Shown: in pieces, positions 25,829-33,471 of the stretch
Position numbering within the stretch: the first letter of the stretch is position 1
How the letters are laid out: each line of letters begins with the position of its first letter
Assembly (NCBI RefSeq): GCF_030268065.1
Contig: NZ_BSDD01000004.1
Coordinates: forward strand, 62,001-126,000
Source of the DNA: Geothrix rubra
Lineage (GTDB): Bacteria; Acidobacteriota; Holophagae; Holophagales; Holophagaceae
Length of the DNA stretch: 64,000 bases
Reading direction: 5' to 3'
The notes under the pieces: model-generated
Database searches by the model: none
The model's input: only the letters and a program-made list of their open reading frames with translations
What the model was told of the DNA's origin: nothing
Made by a program: the position numbers and the translations under genes

Positions 25829-28467
25829 CCCATCTGCCCCAGCTTCACCCGCAGGTCCATGAGGCTGAAGGGCTTCATGATCAGGTCCACCCGCTCGAAC
25901 TGGTCGAAGATCCGCCCGCTCCGCTCGTCCCGATAGCCTGTGGCAAGGAGGACCGGCAGGTCGGGCTTCAGCAGCCGGAGGCGCTCGAGCGTCTCCTCCC
26001 CATCCATGCCGGGCATGCTGAGGTCCAGGATCACAAGGTCCGGTTCGTAGCCGGACTGGAGGAGCTGGAGAGCGGGAAGGCCGCCCATTACGGCCGCCAC
26101 CTCGTGCCCGAGGGACTCGAGCATCTCCGGCACCGTGTTCCGGATGAGGTCGTCGTCGTCCACGAGGAGGATCCGGAATCTCCGCCCAGTCCTGGCGCGG
26201 GAGGGTTCCTCCTCGATGGCCGGAGGTGGCCCCTCGGACAGCTCCGGGAAGGAAAGGGTGATCCCGGTGCCCTCGCCGGGCGCGCTGCGGATCTCCACCC
26301 GCCCGCCGTGGGATTTCATGACGCCATACACCAGGGCCAACCCCAGGCCCGTCCCCTTCCCGATGGGCTTGGTGGTGAAGAAGGGTTCCATGGCCCGCTG
26401 GGCCACCTCGGGGGGCATCCCTTCACCCGTATCCTCCACCAGAAGCTCCACGGTGCCGCCTGGTCCGCGCCGGGTGGCGAGGGTGAGCCGGCCGCCACCC
26501 GGCATGGCATCCAGGGCGTTGACGCAGAGATTCATCAGCGCGTTGGAGATGGCGCTCGGATCCCCCATCACGTTCGGGAGACCCTCCGCCAGCGCCAGCT
26601 CCACCGCCACCTTCTGGAGGGTCGTCCGATGGAGGAGGGCCGCATCCTTGCGCACCACCTCGTTGAGGTCCATGGGCTGGGGCTCGAGGATGTCCTTGCG
26701 GGCGAAATTGGTGAGTCCCTTGACCAGGTCCCGGCCCCGTCCCGCGGCATGGAGCAGGGTGTCCATGGCCTTCGCGATGCCGGGGACCTCCTGGTGGGTC
26801 TCGCGGAGCATGGACCCCAACGCCATGATGGCCGCCAGGACGTTGTTCATGTCGTGGGAGATGCCGCCAGCGAGGGCGCCCAGGGATTCGAGTTTCTGGG
26901 CGTGCGCCACCTCGGCCTCAAGCCGCCGATGTTCCTCTTCGGCCCTGCGCCGGGCGGTCTGATCCTGGACCAGGTTCACCAGGATCGACTCACCGCCCAG
27001 CTGGACCAGCTCCGTGGACCAGATCACCGAAGCCGTGTCCACCGAACCGCTTTGGAGCTCGACATCCATGGCCGGAACCCGGCCCGTCTCCCGGATCAGG
27101 CGGAGCGTATCCTGGCGTTGCTCCGGGCGGACCCACAGACCCAGCTCGAGGGTAGACCGGCCGAGCACCTCCTCCAGGGAGCGGCCGATGAGCCCCAGAA
27201 AGGCCGGATTGGCATCGATGATTCCCCCGTCTGCCAGGTTGCTGAGCATGATCCCCACGGGCGACGCCTTGAAGACCGCCAGGAACCGGGCCTCGCTGGC
27301 CTGAAGAGCCTGTTCGGCCAGTTTCCGGTCGCTGATATCTTCGAGCATTACGACGAATTCGCCGGTGACAGGGCAGTAGGCCGAGACCGACAACCAGCGA
27401 CCGAGGGGGGGCACAAAGGTCTCGAACTTGGTCGGAAGCCCGCTTTCCGCCACCCTCCGGAGGGAGGCCACGACGTCGGGGGCATCCGTGGGGAGCGAAG
27501 GCAGCACCTCACTCATCCGGCGCCCGGTAACGTCCCCGAGCCCGGTGATCCGGCCGTAGGTGGGGTTCACCGCCAGGTACTCCCAGTCGGGTGCCCGACC
27601 TTCCTCGAGGATCAGGCGGCAGTGGGCGAAGGCTTCGGACATACCCTCGAAGAGCCGCCGGTAGCGCAGCTCGCTGGCCTGGAGCGCTCGTTCGGTCGCC
27701 TTGAGCGGCGTGATGTCGGAGACCATGCCCAGCATGTACAGCTCGCCGCCCAGCTGGATCCGCTCCCCGGAGAGGAGGAAGTCCCGCAGGCTTCCGTCGG
27801 GCTTCCGGTTCTGGAACTGGAAGTTCTGGATGCGGCCGTCCCGTTGCACCCGCTGGATCATCCGGGCCCGGTCCTCCGGGTGCTCGAAGAGGCCCAGCCC
27901 GACGGTGGTCTGGCCGATCACCGCCTCCCGTGGGCGCCCGACGATTTCCAGGAAGGCCTCGTTCACCTCGGCCAGCTTCCCGTCGGCCATCCGGCTCAGG
28001 CCGATGGCCAGGGGGCTCGACCGGAAGATGGTGGCGAACCGGGCCTCGCTCTCCTGGAGGGCGGCCTCGGCGGATCGCTGGGCCTTCCGCACCCGGGCCG
28101 TCTCCAGGCTGTGCCGCAGGGCTCCCGCCAGGCGGGTGGGCCGGTCCTTCAGGACATAATCCGAGAGTCCCCGGTGGAGGAGCTCTATGGCCTCCTCTTC
28201 GCCGATGCTGCCCGAGACGAGGAGCACGGGCAGGTCCGGCGCTTCGTTCCGAATGAGGCCGAGTATCGTCCGGAAGTCCATCCCAGGCACGTTGTAGTCG
28301 GAGAGGATCGCGTCCCACCCCCGGTCCTCCAGGGCCCGCGAGAGCTCGGCATAGCTCTGGACCCGGTGAAACAGGGCTTCCACTTCATGCTGCTTCAAGC
28401 TCCGCTGCACGAGCAGGAAGTCGGCCTCGGAGTCCTCGATGACCAGGAGCCGCAGGGGGTCCGTCAC
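25825..28467 (-). CDS. Hybrid histidine kinase: receiver-PAS-PAS-PAS-HisKA-HATPase-receiver
   Basis: 880 residues, no TM helix, so cytosolic. N-terminal receiver (LLVIEDSEAD, acceptor Asp in ILSDYNVPGMD, Lys in VLKDRP), three PAS domains (about 140-260, 275-395, 400-520), HisKA with GISHDMNNVLAAIMA, HATPase with NLCVNALDAMP, DTGEGMP and GTGLGLALVYG, and a C-terminal receiver (LLVDDDDLI, LVILDLSMPGMDG, IMKPF). GTG start overlaps the stop of the upstream response regulator (GTGA). Third gene of an operon with another PAS kinase and a single-domain regulator, which suggests a multi-step phosphorelay that passes phosphate to and from free receivers. Confidence 0.92.
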   Translation of the reverse strand: MTDPLRLLVIEDSEADFLLVQRSLKQHEVEALFHRVQSYAELSRALEDRGWDAILSDYNVPGMDFRTILGLIRNEAPDLPVLLVSGSIGEEEAIELLHRGLSDYVLKDRPTRLAGALRHSLETARVRKAQRSAEAALQESEARFATIFRSSPLAIGLSRMADGKLAEVNEAFLEIVGRPREAVIGQTTVGLGLFEHPEDRARMIQRVQRDGRIQNFQFQNRKPDGSLRDFLLSGERIQLGGELYMLGMVSDITPLKATERALQASELRYRRLFEGMSEAFAHCRLILEEGRAPDWEYLAVNPTYGRITGLGDVTGRRMSEVLPSLPTDAPDVVASLRRVAESGLPTKFETFVPPLGRWLSVSAYCPVTGEFVVMLEDISDRKLAEQALQASEARFLAVFKASPVGIMLSNLADGGIIDANPAFLGLIGRSLEEVLGRSTLELGLWVRPEQRQDTLRLIRETGRVPAMDVELQSGSVDTASVIWSTELVQLGGESILVNLVQDQTARRRAEEEHRRLEAEVAHAQKLESLGALAGGISHDMNNVLAAIMALGSMLRETHQEVPGIAKAMDTLLHAAGRGRDLVKGLTNFARKDILEPQPMDLNEVVRKDAALLHRTTLQKVAVELALAEGLPNVMGDPSAISNALMNLCVNALDAMPGGGRLTLATRRGPGGTVELLVEDTGEGMPPEVAQRAMEPFFTTKPIGKGTGLGLALVYGVMKSHGGRVEIRSAPGEGTGITLSFPELSEGPPPAIEEEPSRARTGRRFRILLVDDDDLIRNTVPEMLESLGHEVAAVMGGLPALQLLQSGYEPDLVILDLSMPGMDGEETLERLRLLKPDLPVLLATGYRDERSGRIFDQFERVDLIMKPFSLMDLRVKLGQMG

Positions 28468-28913
28468 GGCTGGCCTCCGTCCAGGGGGGATTCATTCACG
28501 GCCATCCAATACACGCCCAGCCGGGCCACGGTTTCCGCGAACTCGGCGAAGTCCACGGGCTTCCGGACGAAGCTGTTGGCCCCGCCAAGGTAGCTGCGCA
28601 GCCGGTCCTGGTCCTCGTCCGAGGAGGTGAGGATGACGATGGGCAGGAGGCGGGTCCGTTCGTCGGACCGGAGCCTGGCCAGCACCTCCAACCCGCCCAC
28701 CCGGGGCAGCCCCAGGTCCAGCATCACCACCGCCGGAAGGGGTCCGGCAGGCACGCCTCCGAACGCCCCTTCCCGGAAAAGGAAGTCTAGGGCCTGCTGG
28801 CCGTCCCGCACCACGGTCACCGCATTGGCCAGGTTCACCTTCCGCAGGGACCGGAGGGTGAGCAACTCATCCTGCGCATTGTCCTCGACCAGCAGGATGC
28901 CTCGACGGTTCAT
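28464..28913 (-). CDS. Single-domain response regulator (Rcp1-like)
   Basis: 149 residues, receiver only. LLVEDNAQDE acidic pocket, phospho-Asp in VVMLDLGLPRVGGLEVL, ILTSSDEDQD, and FVRKPVDFAEF with the Lys. The longer loop before the phospho-Asp strand (EGAFGGVPAGPLP) is typical of Rcp1-type regulators paired with phytochrome-like kinases. No output domain, so it likely relays phosphate between the flanking kinases. Starts within the stop of the upstream kinase gene (ATGA) and its stop overlaps the next gene. Confidence 0.92.
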   Translation of the reverse strand: MNRRGILLVEDNAQDELLTLRSLRKVNLANAVTVVRDGQQALDFLFREGAFGGVPAGPLPAVVMLDLGLPRVGGLEVLARLRSDERTRLLPIVILTSSDEDQDRLRSYLGGANSFVRKPVDFAEFAETVARLGVYWMAVNESPLDGGQP

Positions 28914-31321
28914 GGGCGTGTCTCCTCGAGCGAGGGTGGGAGGCTGAAACAGAAGGCGGCTCCGTGGCCGGGTTCCGCCTGGGCGGCGATCCGTCCCCCG
29001 TGGCGGTGGATGATCCGCTGGACCGTGGCCAGGCCGATGCCGAGGCCCGGGAACTCGTCCTGCCGGTGCAGCCGCTGGAACGGCTGGAAGAGCTTGGCCG
29101 CATGGGCCATGTCGAAGCCCGCGCCGTTGTCGGAGACCCGGAAGCAGGGCTGCCCATCCAGCTCGGCCGCCTCGACGGCGATGACGGGATCCGGCTGCCC
29201 CCCGGTGTACTTCCAGGCGTTTCCCACCAGGTTGGCCATCACGATCCGGAGCATGCGGGCGTCGCCGCTGGCACGGAGGCCCGGCTGGAGCCGCCACCGG
29301 ACCCCGCGGCCCGGCTCCTGCCGCTCGAGCTGCTGGCGGACCTCCTCCGCCAGGAACGTCAGGTCTACCGGCTCCCGCTTCAAATCGCCACGGGTCGTCC
29401 TCGACAGCGCCAACAGGCCGTCGATGAGCTCCCCCATGTGATGGCTGCCCGCCATGATCTGGCCAAGGTAGCCCCTGGCCTCCTCGGGCAAGGCCGCGCC
29501 GAAATCCTCCTCCAGGGCCTGGCTGAAGCCGCTCATGGCCCGCAGGGGGGCCCGCAGGTCGTGGGAGACCGCATAGGCGAAGGCCTCCAGCTCCTCGTTC
29601 GCCGCCTGCAGCTCGGCGGTCCGCGCCTCCACCCGGTGCTCCAGGTCGGCGTTCAGCCGCTGGATCTCCTCCCGGGCCCGCTTCTGCTCGGTGATGTCGA
29701 CGAGGGTGGACAAGATGTGGGGTTCCCCCCGGAACGTCAGCACCTGGGCGGCCAACCGGGCCACGTAGGGCTCGCCACGCTTCCGCAGGAAGGTCTGCTC
29801 CCAGTCCCGGATCACGCCTTGCCGCGTCAGCTCCTGGACGAAGCGGCGTGAGGCCTCGGGGCTGGGCCAGATCCTCATCTCGCGAGCGGAGTGTCCGACG
29901 GCCTCCTCTCGGCAGTAGCCGCTGAGGGATTCCCAGGTCGCATTCACGTCCAGGATCACCCCGTCCGCCAGGCGGGTGAGCGCGATGGCAGCAGGATTCT
30001 GCGTGAAGGCCATGGCGAAGAGGCGCTCCGAGATGAGAAGGGCCGCCTCGCTCTCCCGGAGGGCGTGCAGGGCCTGGACCCGCGCCGTGATGTCCTCGGT
30101 GAAGATGACGAGGCCTCCCACCACGCCCTCGGATTCGTACCAGGGCCGGACTTCCCATCGAAGCCACTGGGCCGAGCCGTCCTGCCGAATGAACTGGTCC
30201 TCTTCCTCGATCACCACTTCTCCGGCCAGGCCCCGCCGGTGCACGGCCTTCCAGGCCTCGGTGATCTCCGGGAAGATCTCGTAGTGAGAGCGCCCCAGGA
30301 CCTCTCGGCCGGCCAACCCGTAGTCGGAGAGCCAGCGTCGGCTCACGGCGAGGTAGCGCATCTCCTGGTCGAACAGGGCAAGTGCCGCCGGGGCGTGCTC
30401 GATGAACAGGCGCAGCCGGTCCTCGCTCCCCCGGAGGGCGGCCTCGGAGCGCTTGCGATCCGTGAGGTCCTCGGAGAAGAGCACGATGCCGCCGGATGCA
30501 CCCCGGGCATCTCGCCAGGGCCGGGCCTCCCAGCGCCGCCAGCGGCGGGTCCCGTCCGCCAGGATGAAGGGGTCCTCTTCCGTGCACACCACTTCGCCCG
30601 CGAGGGCCCGGCGGTGGATGGCCCTGGCGGCCGCGGGGAGCTGGGGGAACAGGTCGTACTGGCAGTCGCCGAGGACGTCCCGGCCGGACAGCCCGTAGTC
30701 GTTCAGCCAGCGCCGGCTCACGGCGAGGTAGCGCATCTCCCGGTCGAACATGGCGAGCGCCGCGGGGGCATGATCGATGAGCAGCTGCAGGCGGTCCTGG
30801 CTCTCGCGCAGGGACAGTTCCAACTGCTTCTGGGCCGTGATGTCCTGGAAGGTGCCCTGAACCCGGACCACCCGTCCGCCCTCGACCACCGGCTGACCCT
30901 GGGTGCGAACCCACTTGCGCACGCCCTTCGCGCTCACGAGTTCCAACTCCAGGTCGTAGGCTCGCGCCGCCTCGATGGCCTCCCGCACCGCCTGCTCGAT
31001 GCGGGGCCGCGATTCCGGCGTGTAGAAGCTCAGGCCGAGGTCCTTCGTGGTGGCCAGCGTGGGATCCAGGTCATGGATGCGGGCGACCTCCTCCGTCCAC
31101 TCCCCCTCCCCCGTGCGGGGATCGAAGCTCCACCCCCCCACCTTGGCCAGCCGGCTCATGCGGGCCAGCAGGCTGGCCGGGTCGCCTTCGGATTCCCGGG
31201 CCCGGGGGCCCTCGCCGCTCACCGCCGATCCCGGCCGGAGGCCCCGCGGGGAGGCCAGGACAGTTCGGGGGGCGTGACGGGTCCGGGAGGAATCACCGCA
31301 GGGCTCCTGGTAGGGATTCAC
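28910..31321 (-). CDS. Multi-PAS histidine kinase
   Basis: 803 residues from GTG 31321; a later start is possible, since the first 50 residues are low complexity. No TM helices. Four PAS/PAC units (about 50-165, 170-295, 295-420, 425-550). Units two and three are near-duplicates (both with HAPAAL, EMRYLAVSRRWL, then DYGL.GR.VLG). Then a coiled coil, a bacteriophytochrome-type HisKA (YAVSHDLRAPLRAMSGF) and HATPase (NLVGNAWKYT, DNGAGFDM, GLGIGLATVQRIIHRHGG). First gene of the sensor operon, served by the promoter at 31380-31408. Ligand or cofactor of the PAS domains is not evident. Confidence 0.92.
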   Translation of the reverse strand: MNPYQEPCGDSSRTRHAPRTVLASPRGLRPGSAVSGEGPRARESEGDPASLLARMSRLAKVGGWSFDPRTGEGEWTEEVARIHDLDPTLATTKDLGLSFYTPESRPRIEQAVREAIEAARAYDLELELVSAKGVRKWVRTQGQPVVEGGRVVRVQGTFQDITAQKQLELSLRESQDRLQLLIDHAPAALAMFDREMRYLAVSRRWLNDYGLSGRDVLGDCQYDLFPQLPAAARAIHRRALAGEVVCTEEDPFILADGTRRWRRWEARPWRDARGASGGIVLFSEDLTDRKRSEAALRGSEDRLRLFIEHAPAALALFDQEMRYLAVSRRWLSDYGLAGREVLGRSHYEIFPEITEAWKAVHRRGLAGEVVIEEEDQFIRQDGSAQWLRWEVRPWYESEGVVGGLVIFTEDITARVQALHALRESEAALLISERLFAMAFTQNPAAIALTRLADGVILDVNATWESLSGYCREEAVGHSAREMRIWPSPEASRRFVQELTRQGVIRDWEQTFLRKRGEPYVARLAAQVLTFRGEPHILSTLVDITEQKRAREEIQRLNADLEHRVEARTAELQAANEELEAFAYAVSHDLRAPLRAMSGFSQALEEDFGAALPEEARGYLGQIMAGSHHMGELIDGLLALSRTTRGDLKREPVDLTFLAEEVRQQLERQEPGRGVRWRLQPGLRASGDARMLRIVMANLVGNAWKYTGGQPDPVIAVEAAELDGQPCFRVSDNGAGFDMAHAAKLFQPFQRLHRQDEFPGLGIGLATVQRIIHRHGGRIAAQAEPGHGAAFCFSLPPSLEETRP

Positions 31322-31379
31322 CCACCCTTATCGTCGCTTGTTGCGCATGACTCAAGAAGGGCCACAGGCTTTGACCAGT

Positions 31380-31408
31380 AATATGAAAATAAAGATTGGA
31401 ATTCACAA
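31380..31408 (-). promoter_or_regulatory. Probable promoter of the three-gene sensor operon
   Basis: On the minus strand TTGTGA (31408-31403), 17-bp spacer, CATATT (31385-31380), in an unusually AT-rich 100-bp gap, about 60 bp upstream of the kinase start. Confidence 0.55.
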
Positions 31409-31422
31409 CATACGCTTGGTGT

Positions 31423-32304
31423 TTATGCCTCCAGCCCCGCGGCCTCGCGACTCATTCGGGAAAGGGCGGCGAGGTCCTGGTGGCCGTAACCCTTCGCAGT
31501 CGCCGCCAGGAGACGATCCCGCAGGAGGCTGCCGATGGGCAGGGGGGCCTGGAAGGCCTCGGCGGCCTGCAGGGCCAGGCTCACGTCCTTGAGGCCCAGG
31601 CGCAGGGCGAAGCCAGCGGGCTCGAAGGCACCCCGCACCACGGCGCCCCCGTAGGCCTCCGCCAGGGGCGACTTCAGCAGCGCCGTGTTGAGGACCTTTA
31701 GGGTGGTCTCCGGGGCGATGCCGGCCTTCTCCCCGAAGGCGAAGGCCTCGCTCAGGGCCTCCAGCACCGTCACCAGCAGGGTGTTGCCGGCCAGCTTGAG
31801 GGCATGGGCCGTGGAGGCCTTCTCCCCCAGGGGGAAGACGCCCTGGCCGAGTGCCGCGAAGACGGGCTGACAGGCGGCCACCTGGGCCTCCGGGCCCGCG
31901 GCCAGGATCCAGAGTTGGCCCGCCTCCGCCGCGGGCGGCCGGCCGAAGACGGGCGCGGCCACGTAGCCCTGGCCGGCCGCGGCGTGGGCCGCGGCCAAGC
32001 GGTCCGAGGTGGCCACGCCGATCGTGCTCGTGGCCACGTGGATGGCCCCCGCGGCCAGGGTCTCCAGCAGGCCACCGGATCCGAAGGCCAGGGCCTCTTC
32101 CGCCGCGTCGTCCGCCAGCATGGTCACCACGAGCTCCGCGCCGGCCACGGCCTCCCGCACGGAACCCGTCACCCGGGCGCCCAGGGCGCCGAAGGGCTCG
32201 GCCTTGGCCCGGTCGCGGTTGTACACGGAAACCTCGAAGGCCCCGGCCAGCCGCTTGGCCATCGGGGTACCCATCCGCCCCAGTCCCAGGAATGCCACGC
32301 GCAT
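31423..32304 (-). CDS. NAD(P)-dependent beta-hydroxyacid dehydrogenase (3-hydroxyisobutyrate dehydrogenase-like)
   Basis: 293 residues. GGGAGGGG precedes the ATG at 32304. Rossmann N-terminus MRVAFLGLGRMGTPMAKRL, substrate-binding region ATSTIGVATS, catalytic helix HALKLAGNTLLV with the active Lys, and a C-terminal helical domain with KSPLAEAYGG and FALRLGLKDVSLAL. Closest in pattern to the GLYR1/succinic-semialdehyde-reductase branch (NRDRAKAEPF suggests NADPH preference), but the true substrate is open. Downstream of yceI in the same direction, separated by a hairpin. Confidence 0.87.
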   Translation of the reverse strand: MRVAFLGLGRMGTPMAKRLAGAFEVSVYNRDRAKAEPFGALGARVTGSVREAVAGAELVVTMLADDAAEEALAFGSGGLLETLAAGAIHVATSTIGVATSDRLAAAHAAAGQGYVAAPVFGRPPAAEAGQLWILAAGPEAQVAACQPVFAALGQGVFPLGEKASTAHALKLAGNTLLVTVLEALSEAFAFGEKAGIAPETTLKVLNTALLKSPLAEAYGGAVVRGAFEPAGFALRLGLKDVSLALQAAEAFQAPLPIGSLLRDRLLAATAKGYGHQDLAALSRMSREAAGLEA

Positions 32305-32320
32305 GGTCCCCTCCCGATGA

Positions 32321-32342
32321 AGCCCCGCCGGTCGGCGGGGCT
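32321..32342 (-). terminator. GC-rich hairpin between yceI-like and dehydrogenase genes
   Basis: AGCCCCGCCG-GT-CGGCGGGGCT, perfect inverted repeat. It lacks a T-run, so it may be a weak terminator or mRNA-stability element. Confidence 0.35.
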
Positions 32343-32362
32343 CCATCGTAGACCGGGGGGCC

Positions 32363-32941
32363 CTACTTCGCGTCGTGGAAGAAACCCACCAGCATGAGGT
32401 TCACCTCCACGGGATCCTTCAGGCTGATCTTGGCGGCCACGCTGTCGGCGCCGATGCCGAAATCGCTCCGCTTGATCCAGAAGCTGGCCTCGTAGGACCA
32501 GGTGTCCACCCCGGCACCGTTCTTCCCGAAGGCGGGCTCGAAGGCCAGGGTGAGGTCCCTCTTCACGCCGTGCATCTCCAGGGTGCCCGCCACCATCACC
32601 TTGCCGTCCTGGCGCCAGGCCTTCGAGGAGGTGAAGCGGAGGGTGGGGAAGCGCTTCACGTCGAAGAAATCGGCGCTGCGGAGGTGGTTGTCCCGGGTGC
32701 CGTTCTGGGTGTCGATGGAGGCCGCGTCGATGGCCACGTCCACCTTCACCGTCCCCAGGGCCTCCGGATCACCCTGGATGGCCACCTGGTAGCGGTCGAA
32801 GCGGCCCTCCACCTTGAAGAGCAGGGTGGCGGCCCTGAACCCGATCACCGAGTGCGTCGTGTCGGGCGTGAAGGTTTTGGTGCCCGCGAAGGCGGGCAGG
32901 AAGCAGAGCATGGCCAGGGCCAGCAGGAGCAGGCGTCGCAT
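32363..32941 (-). CDS. YceI family periplasmic protein
   Basis: 192 residues from ATG 32941, with GGAGG 5 nt upstream. Signal peptide MRRLLLLALAMLCFLPAFA, then the lipocalin-like YceI barrel: FTPDTTHSVIGFRAATLLFKVEG, NHLRSADFFDVKRFPTLRF, VAGTLEMHGVKRDLTL, and the terminal KISLKDPVEVNLMLVG. Family members bind isoprenoid or amphipathic molecules in the periplasm and some are induced by base or osmotic stress; physiological role here unknown. Confidence 0.9.
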   Translation of the reverse strand: MRRLLLLALAMLCFLPAFAGTKTFTPDTTHSVIGFRAATLLFKVEGRFDRYQVAIQGDPEALGTVKVDVAIDAASIDTQNGTRDNHLRSADFFDVKRFPTLRFTSSKAWRQDGKVMVAGTLEMHGVKRDLTLAFEPAFGKNGAGVDTWSYEASFWIKRSDFGIGADSVAAKISLKDPVEVNLMLVGFFHDAK

Positions 32942-32996
32942 GGATCCTCCAAGTGGGACACTCATGCGATGGCGGCCCCCGCCGGGGCGTGACAGG

Positions 32997-33434
32997 TCAA
33001 TCGAGGCGGCCGGCCGGGATGCCCCTGGATCGGCGGAGTTCCAGGAGCTCCCCCAGGATCACGGCCGCGGCGGCGGCATCGAGCAGGCGCTTCCGCGTCT
33101 CGGGCTTCACCCCCCGCTCCCTCAGCAACCGCTCCGCCTCCGCGCTGGAGAGGTGCTCGTTCACGAAGCGCAGGGGCAGGCCCGTCCGGGCGGCCAGGGC
33201 CTCGCCGAAGGCCCGGGCGGCCGGGGCCGTGGCGCTCTCGGCGCCGTCCTTGTGGCGGGGCAGGCCCAGGCACAGGGCCTGGACGCCCTCCTCCCGGCAG
33301 AGCCGCGCCAGCCGGTCCAGGGTGCGGTCCTCCTCCTGGGGCCACACCTCGAAGGGCGAGGCCAGGATCTCCAGCTCGTCCGAGAAGGCGAGGCCGATCT
33401 TCTTCGTGCCATGATCGATCCCAAGCCAGCGCAT
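32997..33434 (-). CDS. ruvX: RuvX/YqgF family Holliday-junction resolvase-like protein
   Basis: 145 residues. RNase H-fold protein implicated in 16S pre-rRNA 5'-end processing. N-terminal LGIDHGTKKIGLAFSD with catalytic Asp, LGLPRHKDG, FVNEHLSSAEAERLLRERG, and the C-terminal LLDAAAAAVILGELL with the last acidic residue. Start ATG 33434 has TAGTCT exactly 6 nt upstream and no ribosome site. Divergent from the GMC oxidoreductase, leaving only 37 bp between the two starts. Confidence 0.92.
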   Translation of the reverse strand: MRWLGIDHGTKKIGLAFSDELEILASPFEVWPQEEDRTLDRLARLCREEGVQALCLGLPRHKDGAESATAPAARAFGEALAARTGLPLRFVNEHLSSAEAERLLRERGVKPETRKRLLDAAAAAVILGELLELRRSRGIPAGRLD

Positions 33435-33446
33435 GACCCCAGACTA
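33435..33446 (-). promoter_or_regulatory. TANNNT box 6 nt before the ruvX ATG
   Basis: Minus strand TAGTCT (33446-33441), GGGGTC, ATG. No Shine-Dalgarno. Leaderless-type geometry. Confidence 0.4.
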
Positions 33447-33471
33447 GCGGCAAGCAGGACAGGAGCCACCG

